A DNA stretch of 64,000 nucleotides, from positions 248,001 through 312,000 of the forward strand of contig NZ_JABASY010000003.1 in NCBI RefSeq assembly GCF_016107685.1. Reading direction: 5' to 3'. This DNA is from Brevibacterium yomogidense. Lineage in GTDB: Bacteria; Actinomycetota; Actinomycetes; Actinomycetales; Brevibacteriaceae. The notes below the pieces were generated by a model. That model made no database searches, was not told the DNA's origin, and saw only the letters and a list, made by a program, of their open reading frames with translations. Position 1 is the first letter of the stretch. Each line of letters starts with the position of its first letter. Of the stretch, positions 42,894-51,641 are shown piece by piece. A program made the translations under genes and the position numbers.

Positions 42894-44534
42894 GTGACGC
42901 CACCCAACATCGTAGTGATCCAGGCAGACCAGATGGCCGCGCAGGCGATGGGGGCGTACGGCGACGACGCCGCGCGCACCCCGCACATGGATGCGCTGGC
43001 CGCCGACGGTGCCGTGTTCGACCGTGCCTACTGCACCACTCCCCTGTGCGCTCCGTCGCGGGCGTCGATGATGACGGGGAAGCTGCCCTCGGAGCTGGGA
43101 TGCTTCGACAACGGTGCGGACTTCCCGTCGTCGGAACCCACGTTCGCGCACCGGCTGCGGGCGATGGGGTACCACACGGCGCTCGTGGGCAGGATGCACT
43201 TCATCGGCCCGGATCAGCATCACGGGTTCGAGCAGCGGCTCACCACCGACGTGTACCCGGCGGACATGGACATGGTGCCGGACTGGGAGCGGCCGCTGGG
43301 CGAGCGGCTGCAGTGGTACCACAACGCGGACCCGGTGTACGAGGCCGGAGTGTCGACGGCAACCGTCCAGCAGGACTTCGACGACGAGGTGGGCTTCCGG
43401 TCGCTGCGGCACCTGGCGGACCGGGTGCGGGCGAACCGGGCGGCCGGGGAGGATCAGCCGTTCCTCATGGTCACCTCGTTCATCCACCCGCATGACCCGT
43501 ACGAGCCACCGCGGGAGCACTGGGACCGGTTCTTCGCAGGGCAGATCCCGGATCCTGCACATCCGGAGGTGCCGGACGTGGAGCAGGACCCGCACAGCCA
43601 CCGACTGCGGACGATGTGCGGGTTCGACCAGCGGGAGCCTACGCTCGAGGAGGTCCGGCGGGCGCGGCACGCGTACTACGCGGCGGTCGCCTACATCGAT
43701 GATCACGTCGGCAGGATCCGTGACCGGTTGGAGGAACTGGGGCTGGCGGAGAACACCGTCGTCATCGTCACCAGCGACCACGGGGACATGCTGGGTGAGA
43801 AGGGCCTCTGGTACAAGATGTCGCCGTATGAGCAGTCGGCACGGGTGCCGCTCATCATGTGGGGGCCCGAGGACGTGGTCCCGAAGGGGCGGTTCGCGAA
43901 CCCGGTGAGCCTGCTGGACCTCGCACCGACGCTGGTGGAGCTGGCCGGTGGCGGTGGTTCCGGTGCGGGCGCTGCGGGGGCGGATGCTGCAGGTTCAGGC
44001 GCTCCGGGTGCGAGCGGAGGGTCGGAAGCTGTGACGTCTCCGGTGTCTGCGACGGATGAGGTGGTGGCGAAGGGTCAGGCGGGGCTGTCCCTCTTCGAGT
44101 CGATCCGCCGGGAGACGTCCGGGACGTCGAAGCCGGATGATCGGGATGTCGTCATCGAGTACCTGGCGGAGGGCACATACCGGCCGCAGGTGACGCTGGT
44201 GCGGGGGCAGTACAAGTTCGTGCTGTGCCCGGGCGATCCGGATCAGCTGTTCGACCTGGTGGCGGATCCGGATGAGCTGGTGAACAAGGCGGCGGACCCT
44301 GCGTATGAGGGGATCGCGGATCAGCTGCGGACGGAGTTGGAGGGACGGTACGACTTCGGGGCGCTGGAGTCGGAGATCCTGGGCAGTCAGGAGAAGCGCC
44401 GGCTGGTGGCGGAAGCGCTGCAGGCGGGGACGTCACGGCCATGGGACTTCAACCCGGATCCGGAGCAGCGGTATGTGCGCGGCGATTTCTGGGGTGCACT
44501 GTCGTATGGGCAGATCAAGGACGTGTCGCGGTAA
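42894..44534 (+). CDS. betC: Choline sulfatase
   Basis: A 546-residue type I sulfatase. The sulfatase signature is CAPSRASMMTG with Cys52 as formylglycine precursor; metal ligands lie in VIQADQM (Asp12) and TSDHGD. The region GRMHFIGPDQHHGFEQRLTT and the C-terminal RRLVAEALQAG plus PWDFNPDPEQRYVRGDF are typical of choline-sulfatases, which release choline and sulfate from choline-O-sulfate in the cytoplasm. It has a Gly/Ala/Ser-rich insertion of about 40 residues near 360-400, unusual for the family. Alternative: another arylsulfatase, but the motifs and the adjacent BCCT transporter favour BetC. Confidence 0.88.
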   Translation: MTPPNIVVIQADQMAAQAMGAYGDDAARTPHMDALAADGAVFDRAYCTTPLCAPSRASMMTGKLPSELGCFDNGADFPSSEPTFAHRLRAMGYHTALVGRMHFIGPDQHHGFEQRLTTDVYPADMDMVPDWERPLGERLQWYHNADPVYEAGVSTATVQQDFDDEVGFRSLRHLADRVRANRAAGEDQPFLMVTSFIHPHDPYEPPREHWDRFFAGQIPDPAHPEVPDVEQDPHSHRLRTMCGFDQREPTLEEVRRARHAYYAAVAYIDDHVGRIRDRLEELGLAENTVVIVTSDHGDMLGEKGLWYKMSPYEQSARVPLIMWGPEDVVPKGRFANPVSLLDLAPTLVELAGGGGSGAGAAGADAAGSGAPGASGGSEAVTSPVSATDEVVAKGQAGLSLFESIRRETSGTSKPDDRDVVIEYLAEGTYRPQVTLVRGQYKFVLCPGDPDQLFDLVADPDELVNKAADPAYEGIADQLRTELEGRYDFGALESEILGSQEKRRLVAEALQAGTSRPWDFNPDPEQRYVRGDFWGALSYGQIKDVSR

Positions 44535-44542
44535 GAGAGGCG

Positions 44543-44583
44543 AGTCCCGAACCGCACGTGCGTCGTGCGGTTCGGGACTTTCT
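44543..44583 (+). terminator. Rho-independent terminator of choline sulfatase
   Basis: A perfect 16-base stem (AGTCCCGAACCGCACG / CGTGCGGTTCGGGACT) with a five-base loop, followed by TTTCT, starts nine bases after the sulfatase stop codon. The remaining 230 bases to the next gene hold its promoter; nothing else was recognised. Confidence 0.9.
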
Positions 44584-44812
44584 GTGTTCACAAGTCGTTG
44601 TGTGACCATTCGTGTGCGTTGTTTACGTCCAGCCGTTGGGGGCGGCGGGTCAGTCCTTAGCGTGGGGCTCACGCTCAACCACACAGGCGCCGAGGCCGCG
44701 GGGTCATCTGAGCTCGACAGGTCTCGCGGGCACGGCTCTGTCTGTATCGACAGGGTTCACTCGGCGTCACGAGTAAGTGCCATGTGCACGACTTCGACGA
44801 TTGGACTCAATC

Positions 44813-45346
44813 ATGGCAACAGCGCTCGCGCAGCCCACGCTGACTGACCAGTTCGTGACCGCCTTCCGCAACCACCCCGCTGGCGTCGCGCTCGTGACCG
44901 CGGATCCGGGAGACGGTCCCGTCGCGATGACCGCAACCTCCGTGATCTCTGTCGACGCGAATCCGCCGACCGTCGCGTTCTCCGCGTCGGCTCGGTCGTC
45001 GAGCACTCCTGCCCTCCTGCGCTCGTCGGGGGTCGTGGTCCACCTTCTCAGCGCACGCCAGCTTCACCTGGCGAAGCTCGGTGCGACGAGCGGCATCGAC
45101 CGCTTCGCGGATACGAGCCTGTGGGATCGTCTGCCTACGGGTGAGATCGTCTTCCGCGACGCGGCCGCATGGATCCGCGGCCGCATCATCGGCAACCTGC
45201 CGGCAAAGGGCGCCACCCTCTTCATGGTGGAGGGTGACGAAGTGGGTGGGCTTCACTCCGTCCCGGAGAGGGATGCGGAACCGCCGCTCGTCTACCACAG
45301 CCGCGCGTGGCATTCGCTCAACGCCAGTTCGCTGATCCACGACTGA
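44813..45346 (+). CDS. Flavin reductase family protein
   Basis: A 177-residue FMN-binding split-barrel protein of the flavin reductase domain family (HpaC/RutF-like). The typical pattern is FRNHPAGVALVTADPGDGPVAMT, TATSVISVDANPPTVAFSAS and a late LFMVEGDEV. Such proteins supply reduced flavin to a monooxygenase partner. No monooxygenase lies beside it, so the partner is elsewhere or it acts alone. ATG at 44813 was chosen as the family start; the 12 residues encoded upstream have no support. Confidence 0.85.
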   Translation: MATALAQPTLTDQFVTAFRNHPAGVALVTADPGDGPVAMTATSVISVDANPPTVAFSASARSSSTPALLRSSGVVVHLLSARQLHLAKLGATSGIDRFADTSLWDRLPTGEIVFRDAAAWIRGRIIGNLPAKGATLFMVEGDEVGGLHSVPERDAEPPLVYHSRAWHSLNASSLIHD

Positions 45347-45379
45347 CGAGGGCGTTGACGCACGACACGGCGCACAGCG

Positions 45380-45423
45380 AGGTGAGGGGTTCATCATCCA
45401 CGCGTATGATGAACCCCTCACCT
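45380..45423. terminator. Bidirectional terminator
   Basis: A perfect 18-base stem (arms 45380-45397 and 45406-45423, loop eight bases) lies between the convergent flavin reductase and TRAP transporter genes. Confidence 0.85.
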
Positions 45424-45486
45424 ATATACGTCACTCGCGGCGATACGCCCGCAGTGAATACGCGCCCACTTTCCGCGGTTCCTGCG

Positions 45487-47544
45487 TCAGATCGCTCGGA
45501 GGCTCAGATTGTCATTCTGCTTCGCCTTGTACATCTGGACTGCGAGCACGATCGCCACAAGGGCTGCTCCGCCGAGGTCCTGGAACATGTCCGGTGTCAG
45601 AAGAAGCACGGCTCCAGCTGCGATGACGATACGCAGGTACCACGCCATGTCCTCCATGAAGTGCCCCTCGATCGCAGTCGACAAGAGAAGGACTGCCAGC
45701 AGCGATGTCGCAACGACGATGATACCGGTCATGACGTCCACGTCCCTCAGCAGGAGTTCGGGGCTGAACACGAAGATGTAGGGAATCACGAAGCCCGCGG
45801 CGGCGAGCCTGAGTGACGCCATTCCCGTCGCCATCGGCTTGCCTCCACTGATCCCCGCTGCGGCGAACGCAGCGAGCGCCACCGGCGGAGTGATATTGGC
45901 GAAGAGACCGAAGTAGAACACGAACAGGTGCGCAACGAGCGGTTCGACGCCCAGCGTGACGAGGGCAGGGGCCGCCATCGTCGCGGTGATGATGTAGGCC
46001 GGGATGGACGGCAGTCCCATTCCGAGCACCAGGCAGGCGACCATCGTGAAGACGAGGGTCCAGAACAGGATTCCACCCGAAAGCGCGACGATAGCGCTGG
46101 CCAGTGTGACGCCGAAGCCGGAGATCGTCACGACTCCCACGATCACGCCCACGGAAGCACAGGCGATCGCAACGCTCAGTGCAGACAGCGTCCCCTCTTC
46201 GAGTGCTTCGAGGATCTGACGGAACGACATGCGCGTGCTCTTCCGCAGCATCGCGATGACGATGGTCACCAGGATCGTGAGGAATGCGGAGAAGAGGATA
46301 GTCCTACCCGAGAAGAACAGCATGTAGAGCAGGAAGATCAGAGGCAGGAGCAGATGCCCCTGGTCTTTGAGGACATCCCGCACTGCCGGCAGGCTGTCTC
46401 GCGAGATCCCCTTGAGACCCATTCTTGTGGCGCGAAGGTGGATCTGTGCGATGAGGCTGATGTAGTAGAGCAGTGCAGGGACGATAGCGGCGAGGGCAAC
46501 CGTCGTGTAGGGGACGCCGATCGTCTCAGCCATGATGAAGGCGGCAGCACCCATAACGGGTGGAAGGATCTGCCCACCGACAGATGCGGTCGATTCCACG
46601 GCACCGGCGAAAGTACGGGTGTATCCCACCTTTTTCATGAGCGGAATCGTGAAGGCGCCGGTCGAGACGACATTCGCGATCGCGGAGCCGTTGATCGAGC
46701 CCATGAAGCCGGAGGCGAGCGTTGCGACTTTTGCCGGTCCGCCACGCGTCTGGCCGGCGATCGCCAGTGCGAGATCGTTGAACATCTGGCTCATCCCGGA
46801 CTTCGCCAAGAAGGCTCCGAAGAGGATGAAGAGGAAGATGTAGGTGGAGGACACTCCTACCGCAGTGCCGAAGATGCCTTCGGTCGTGGCGAAGAACTGA
46901 TAGGCGAGGGTGTCCCAGTCGTAACCGCGGTGGCGCAGCAGCCCCGGCATGTCCCGACCATAGAGGCCGAATCCGATGAACAGGAGTGCGAGGATCGGCA
47001 GCGCCCACCCTGTGACGCGGCGTGCTGCTTCCAGGACGAGCACAACCAGGAGCGTCGCCACGATGATATCTGTCGAGGTGAACCGTCCTGCTTGGATCAC
47101 CACCTGCTCGTAGTTCTGCCAGAGGTAGATGGTGGGCACGATCGCCAACAGTGCCAGTACAGCGTCGGGGATTCGCCACCATTCCGCTTTAGCGCGCTTC
47201 GCGGGGGGGTGCAGCATGAAGGTGAGGAACAGGATGAGGCTCACATGCAGCGAGCGGTGGATCAGCGTCGGAGGTGTCCCGAAGTACGCGGTATACATGT
47301 GGTAAAGCGCGGTGAAGATCGCGACACCACTGATGAGAAGCGCCAGCGGCTTCCACTTCGTCGTCCTGATCCGCGACTCTTCGTCGTACTTCGCGGCGGC
47401 CTCGGCGGCATGTGCCTCCTGCGCACGCCGGGTTGCTTCGTCCATCGGTTCGAGCGTGATGCTGCCTGTAGGCGCACCACCGCTTCCGCCAGCGGAACTC
47501 GCGGCTGTGCGGCCGTCGCCCTTCAGCTTCTTCTCGTCGGTCAT
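45487..47544 (-). CDS. TRAP transporter permease (TAXI type, fused small and large subunits)
   Basis: A 685-residue membrane protein in which the four-helix small subunit (DctQ-like) and the 12-helix large subunit (DctM-like) are fused, as in TAXI-type TRAP systems. Marks are FGAFLAKSGMSQMFNDLALA, GGPAKVATLASGFMGSINGSA and GMGLPSIPAYIITATMAAPAL. It imports an organic acid or amino acid driven by Na+ or H+. The N-terminal 90 residues are hydrophilic. It is the last gene of a three-gene operon with the binding lipoprotein and a DUF1850 protein; the start overlaps the preceding stop by four bases. Confidence 0.93.
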   Translation of the reverse strand: MTDEKKLKGDGRTAASSAGGSGGAPTGSITLEPMDEATRRAQEAHAAEAAAKYDEESRIRTTKWKPLALLISGVAIFTALYHMYTAYFGTPPTLIHRSLHVSLILFLTFMLHPPAKRAKAEWWRIPDAVLALLAIVPTIYLWQNYEQVVIQAGRFTSTDIIVATLLVVLVLEAARRVTGWALPILALLFIGFGLYGRDMPGLLRHRGYDWDTLAYQFFATTEGIFGTAVGVSSTYIFLFILFGAFLAKSGMSQMFNDLALAIAGQTRGGPAKVATLASGFMGSINGSAIANVVSTGAFTIPLMKKVGYTRTFAGAVESTASVGGQILPPVMGAAAFIMAETIGVPYTTVALAAIVPALLYYISLIAQIHLRATRMGLKGISRDSLPAVRDVLKDQGHLLLPLIFLLYMLFFSGRTILFSAFLTILVTIVIAMLRKSTRMSFRQILEALEEGTLSALSVAIACASVGVIVGVVTISGFGVTLASAIVALSGGILFWTLVFTMVACLVLGMGLPSIPAYIITATMAAPALVTLGVEPLVAHLFVFYFGLFANITPPVALAAFAAAGISGGKPMATGMASLRLAAAGFVIPYIFVFSPELLLRDVDVMTGIIVVATSLLAVLLLSTAIEGHFMEDMAWYLRIVIAAGAVLLLTPDMFQDLGGAALVAIVLAVQMYKAKQNDNLSLRAI

Positions 47545-48059
47545 ATTGGCCTCAGTTCCAAGGGTTCGTTATCTGGAAGCTCGTGAGGATCAATGGCATC
47601 CTCCATGTCGTCAATGCCGATCCGGTAGTCGACACGGTGCGAATGGATCCACGTGATGGCTTCGAAGGTACGGTCGATGTCTTCGATGACGACCCATCCG
47701 TCTTCCATCCGGATAGTGCCTTCGTCCAGGGGCATCCCCGCCCCGTACTGCTTGAATCGCGTTTCGACCAGCTGAAGCTGTGTGCCGTCGAATTGGAAGG
47801 TATCGGTCCACCGCGAGAGTTCGATCGAATGGATCCACGAATGGGTGATCCGGGTTCCTTCTGCAATCGGGAAACGTGCATACTCCTCGCCGGTGCGCTG
47901 ATGACGACAGACGAGGACTGGTCCCTGTGGAGAGCACGCAGTCAGTCCCACTCCGAGGCCGACGACTGCGAGTCCCCAGCGGAACGCTGCCCGTCTCGAG
48001 GGTGTGGGCCGCGCGTCGAAGGCACGGCCCACACCCTCAGGAACGGGGACGAGCGTCAC
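47541..48059 (-). CDS. DUF1850 domain lipoprotein
   Basis: A 172-residue protein. After a hydrophobic stretch ending in a lipobox (LTAC, Cys42) it contains the DUF1850 pattern: RITHSWIHSIELSRWTDTFQ, then LVETRFKQYGAGMP, and a C-terminal SHRVDYRIGI. DUF1850 proteins are almost always encoded with TAXI-type TRAP transporters, as here, but their role is unknown; an assembly or substrate-delivery partner is a reasonable guess. The GTG start overlaps the upstream stop codon (GTGA), and the end overlaps the permease gene, so all three are coupled. Confidence 0.85.
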   Translation of the reverse strand: MTLVPVPEGVGRAFDARPTPSRRAAFRWGLAVVGLGVGLTACSPQGPVLVCRHQRTGEEYARFPIAEGTRITHSWIHSIELSRWTDTFQFDGTQLQLVETRFKQYGAGMPLDEGTIRMEDGWVVIEDIDRTFEAITWIHSHRVDYRIGIDDMEDAIDPHELPDNEPLELRPI

Positions 48060-49111
48060 TCGTCAGAAGCATCTGCCTCGGCGGCTCCGTCGCTCCCGGG
48101 AACGGAGCTGAGGTCGAGCCCCTGCTCTTCGTAGTACTGCGCTGCACCGGGGTGCAGCGGCACGACCAGCCCCTCTGTGATGGTCTCCAGCGTGATGTTC
48201 TCCGCTTCCACGTGTGATGCATGCACCCGGTCGATGTTGTCGAAGATCGCTGCGGTGATGTCGTAGACAGCTTCCTCGCTCAGTTCTGTGGACGCGAGGA
48301 GGTGATTCGTCACGCTGACCGTGTCGACGTCGTCATCGTTCTTGTAGGTATCTGCGGGAATCGTGGCTTCCTGGAAGAACTCGTACTCGGACAGCAGATT
48401 GTCCCTCCCCTCACCATCGATGGGGACCGGGATGAAATCTGTGCTCGTCGCGAGCTCGGTGAGCGCAGGGTTCGGCAGTCCGGACGTGGCGAAGAGTGCT
48501 TCGACGTGGCCGTTCGCCATCTGGTCCGTCGCCTCACCGTAATCGAGGTAGTCCGCGTTGAGGTCGTCGTAGTCCATGTCGTAGGCGCCCAAGACCATCT
48601 GCGCGTTGAGTTCCACACCGGATCCCACATCGCCGACGGCGACGTTGCGGCCCTCGAGGTCTTCAACGGATTCGATTCCGGAGGCCTTGGTCGCGATGAG
48701 CTGGACCGTGTTTGGGTAGAGCGCGCCGATAGCAGCCAGGCCTTCGCGGGGTTCGCCTTCGAAGGGACCAGTGCCTTCTAGAGCCTGGACCGTTGCGTCA
48801 CCCATCGTGAACGCGAGTTCGGCGTTCCCGTCCGTGATCAGATTGATGTTCTCCGCTGACGCGCCGGTCGCCTGGACTGACGTGTCGGACCCCAGCTCGT
48901 CCGCGAGCATGTCCGACAGTGTGGCGCCGATCTGGTAGTACACGCCCGACGAACCACCCGTTGCGATGGTGATGAATTCCGTGTCCAGATCCCCGGCTTC
49001 CTCCGCCGTGGCAGCGGAGTCGCTGCTCCCACCACAGGCCGCGAGTGTCAGGACGGACACCGAAGCGATTGCGGTACCCAGAAGTGTGAGGCGTCGTTGT
49101 CTCGTTGTCAC
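48056..49111 (-). CDS. TAXI-family TRAP transporter substrate-binding lipoprotein
   Basis: A 351-residue binding protein. The signal peptide ends in the lipobox LAAC (Cys26), then a Ser/Glu-rich linker. The mature domain begins EFITIATGGSSGVYYQIGAT, the signature of the TAXI class, and contains FTMGDATVQALEG and LEGRNVAVGDVGSGVELNAQ. Substrates of such systems include glutamate, dicarboxylates and other organic acids; it is unknown here. The start is a GTG with a weak ribosome site. First gene of the TRAP operon, with about 150 bases of promoter region before it. Confidence 0.93.
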   Translation of the reverse strand: MTTRQRRLTLLGTAIASVSVLTLAACGGSSDSAATAEEAGDLDTEFITIATGGSSGVYYQIGATLSDMLADELGSDTSVQATGASAENINLITDGNAELAFTMGDATVQALEGTGPFEGEPREGLAAIGALYPNTVQLIATKASGIESVEDLEGRNVAVGDVGSGVELNAQMVLGAYDMDYDDLNADYLDYGEATDQMANGHVEALFATSGLPNPALTELATSTDFIPVPIDGEGRDNLLSEYEFFQEATIPADTYKNDDDVDTVSVTNHLLASTELSEEAVYDITAAIFDNIDRVHASHVEAENITLETITEGLVVPLHPGAAQYYEEQGLDLSSVPGSDGAAEADASDE

Positions 49112-49267
49112 AGTGCGATTCCGTTCTCTGTTGCTGACCGTTGTCTGTGAAGTAGATCAGATAACACTGTAACGGATCGAGAGGGGCACGTGACCCGTTC
49201 ACGGAGCATCGTGGCTCAGTCGGAGAGGCAGCGGGACTGACTACCCGTTTCACCGACGCGGACGTCT

Positions 49268-50323
49268 TCACCGGCCTGAATCGGCGACCGCGGTGAGGAC
49301 CTTGACCATTGTTTCCGCACAGAATGCAACGTCGTCGGCGCTGAGCGACGAGTGTGTCACCGCACGAAAGGCCGCAGGGCCTATGGGTTTGACGTGGATC
49401 CCTCGCTGCGAGATCTGCTGCTCGAAGTGCTTCGCTTCCGACCGCGACGCCGCAAGAGAGAAACTCACGATGTTCGTCTCGATCGGATCGTTCATGAGGG
49501 TGACACTCTCCACGGAACGCAGGGCGGACGCGAGCACCGCGGCGTGCGCGCGGTCCTCAGCCATCCTTTCTCGCCAGTCCTCGAAAGCCAGCAGGCTGGG
49601 TCCCGCGATGAAACCGGTATGCCTCATCCCGCCACCCAGACGTTGACGGATCATGGCGGCTTCACGCACGAACTCCGACGTTCCCACGAGGATCGACCCC
49701 AGAGGTCCACCCAAGCCCTTGTTCAGGCAGAATTGCAGCGCGTCAACGTGCTGAGCGATCTCCGAGAGCTCGACACCCAGCTTTTCTGCCGCATTGAAGA
49801 CTCTCGCTCCGTCCATGTACAGGAAGGCCCCGTGCCGATCGACGACTTCCCGTATCTCTTGAAGGTTGGACAGGGAAGAGACGTGACCCGCGTTCAGGTT
49901 GTAGGTCGATTCCAGGAAGACCGCGCTCGTAGGAGCGACTTGGAGCGCTGATGTCCGCAGCGCCGCCTCGATCTCGTGAACACGGTATTCCCCGGCGTCC
50001 GCACCGACTGCACGCACCTGCACTCCGGAGTTCGCCGCCAATCCGCCGGACTCGAGATTGTAGATGTGGGAGTCCGATCCGAGGACGACCTCACTACCCG
50101 GCCTGGACACCACGGCCGCCGCGATCTGATTCGACATCGTGCCGGTCGGGGTGAAGAGCGCGGCTTCCTTCCCGAAGGCTTCGCAGACATGGTCGAGCAA
50201 CTGCTGCGTTGAAGCGTCCTCACTGAGCAGATCATCAGCGAAGTACTGCCCCCTCAGCGATTCGACCATCGCGGCAGTCGGCTGGATCGCAGTGTCACTG
50301 CGCAGGTCATACACGTCACGCAT
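49268..50323 (-). CDS. Threonine aldolase-type PLP lyase (beta-eliminating lyase family)
   Basis: A 351-residue fold-type I PLP enzyme of the GLY1/SHMT-like beta-eliminating lyase family. Visible: DLRSDTAIQPT at the N-terminus, the PLP-stacking His86 (SDSHIY), Asp171 for the PLP nitrogen (MDGARVFNA), and Lys202 for the Schiff base (LNKGLGGPLGS). Usual reactions are cleavage of threonine or related beta-hydroxy amino acids to glycine and an aldehyde. The ATG at 50323 has an AAAGGA site and overlaps the end of the upstream symporter gene by eight bases, so transport and cleavage of the same substrate are likely coupled. Confidence 0.9.
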   Translation of the reverse strand: MRDVYDLRSDTAIQPTAAMVESLRGQYFADDLLSEDASTQQLLDHVCEAFGKEAALFTPTGTMSNQIAAAVVSRPGSEVVLGSDSHIYNLESGGLAANSGVQVRAVGADAGEYRVHEIEAALRTSALQVAPTSAVFLESTYNLNAGHVSSLSNLQEIREVVDRHGAFLYMDGARVFNAAEKLGVELSEIAQHVDALQFCLNKGLGGPLGSILVGTSEFVREAAMIRQRLGGGMRHTGFIAGPSLLAFEDWRERMAEDRAHAAVLASALRSVESVTLMNDPIETNIVSFSLAASRSEAKHFEQQISQRGIHVKPIGPAAFRAVTHSSLSADDVAFCAETMVKVLTAVADSGR

Positions 50324-51509
50324 CGGTCGTGTCCTTTGTCCGTGTGGCTTCGGCTTCATCCGGTGATCCGAAGAAGCGATTGACGATCATAGTCAGCGCT
50401 CCGTCTCCCGTGACGTTCCCTGCGGCCGCGAAGCTGTCTTGGATGGCGAACAGCGTCAGCATGAGCCCGATCTCCGGGTCTCCGAATCCGAGCACGCTTT
50501 GGAGGATGCCCAAGGAGGCGAGGATCGATCCTCCCGGAATACCCACCGCGCCGACCTCGATGACCGCGAGCAGCAGAATGAACACCACGATCGTCGCCGC
50601 GCCCGGAAGCTCACCCGTCGTGATGACCGAAACTGTCATCGCAGCAATGGCGATGCCGATGCCTGCGCACGCCTGATGGACAGTGTTGAAGAGTGGAATG
50701 GTGAAATCGGTGACCCGGGAGTCGATCGACGTGACTGTCTTGGCCTGCCGAAGTGCGACCGGCATCGTGACGGCACTGGACATCGTCCCCATCCCCGTGA
50801 GGTAGGCAGGCACCATCGCTTTAGCCATCGGAAGCGGACTGCGGCGAGCAACGATTCCAGCCACCGAGTACTCGATGATGAGCCACAGCCACTGCATGCA
50901 GATGAGGAGAATGAACATTCCGCCGAACACCGGGATGTTCGCGAATATCTCACCCTCAGCAGAGAGCTTCACAAAGGTCACCAGGATGAAGAACGGTATG
51001 ACCGGAAGCACGATCTTCTGGATCGCCCAGAGGACGATGTCCCGGAACTCCAGGAGCAGCGTGCGGAGGGTATGCGATTTCTCCCACGTCGCACCCAGCC
51101 CCAGGACGAATGCGAGGATCAGCGCAGATATCACCGCGAGGGGCGGATCGATCTCCAATTCGAAGAACGGGTCCGGCAGAGGGTTCGCCTCTTGAGCAGC
51201 ACGCCCACCGTCCACCAGGTTGGGAATGACGACGACTGCGGCCAGTACCCCGAGGGATATGCCGATGACAGTGTCCGCATAGGCGAGAATGACCGAGAAG
51301 CTGAGCATCTTCCCGATCCGGCCCTTGAGCTCCGCAATTCCTGCAGCGATGAACGCGAAGACGATGAGCGGAATGAAGAACTGGAGAAGACCGCTGAGTA
51401 TGACCCGGACAGATTCGGTGCCGGCCAGCACGGAGCTGGGGAGGAACTGGCCCAGGATGAGCCCCACCCCGATTGCGACCAATATCCATATGAGTAGCTT
51501 GAACTTCAT
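50316..51509 (-). CDS. Dicarboxylate/amino acid:cation symporter (DAACS family)
   Basis: A 397-residue symporter of the GltP/DctA/SstT type. The re-entrant hairpins and ion-binding motifs are visible: FTIPLFNTVHQACAG (the equivalent of the Asn-Met-Asp-Gly region is divergent), GIPGGSILASLGILQ, and GDGALTMIVNRFFG near the end. Family members take up glutamate, aspartate, C4-dicarboxylates, or serine/threonine. Coupling to a threonine-aldolase-type lyase favours a hydroxy amino acid. The ATG at 51509 has a GAAGGGA site eight bases before it. Confidence 0.9.
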   Translation of the reverse strand: MKFKLLIWILVAIGVGLILGQFLPSSVLAGTESVRVILSGLLQFFIPLIVFAFIAAGIAELKGRIGKMLSFSVILAYADTVIGISLGVLAAVVVIPNLVDGGRAAQEANPLPDPFFELEIDPPLAVISALILAFVLGLGATWEKSHTLRTLLLEFRDIVLWAIQKIVLPVIPFFILVTFVKLSAEGEIFANIPVFGGMFILLICMQWLWLIIEYSVAGIVARRSPLPMAKAMVPAYLTGMGTMSSAVTMPVALRQAKTVTSIDSRVTDFTIPLFNTVHQACAGIGIAIAAMTVSVITTGELPGAATIVVFILLLAVIEVGAVGIPGGSILASLGILQSVLGFGDPEIGLMLTLFAIQDSFAAAGNVTGDGALTMIVNRFFGSPDEAEATRTKDTTDA

Positions 51510-51641
51510 TGTATGGTCCCTTCAGATCGTAGGAGGCGACTCTGCTGGTCGTCTTCTTGGTACAGTCCGGACCCATCTGGCCGGGTGAAACTGGCTACCT
51601 GTCGCAGTGTCAGGTGGTGCGGTCGTAGCGACGAGGGGCCC

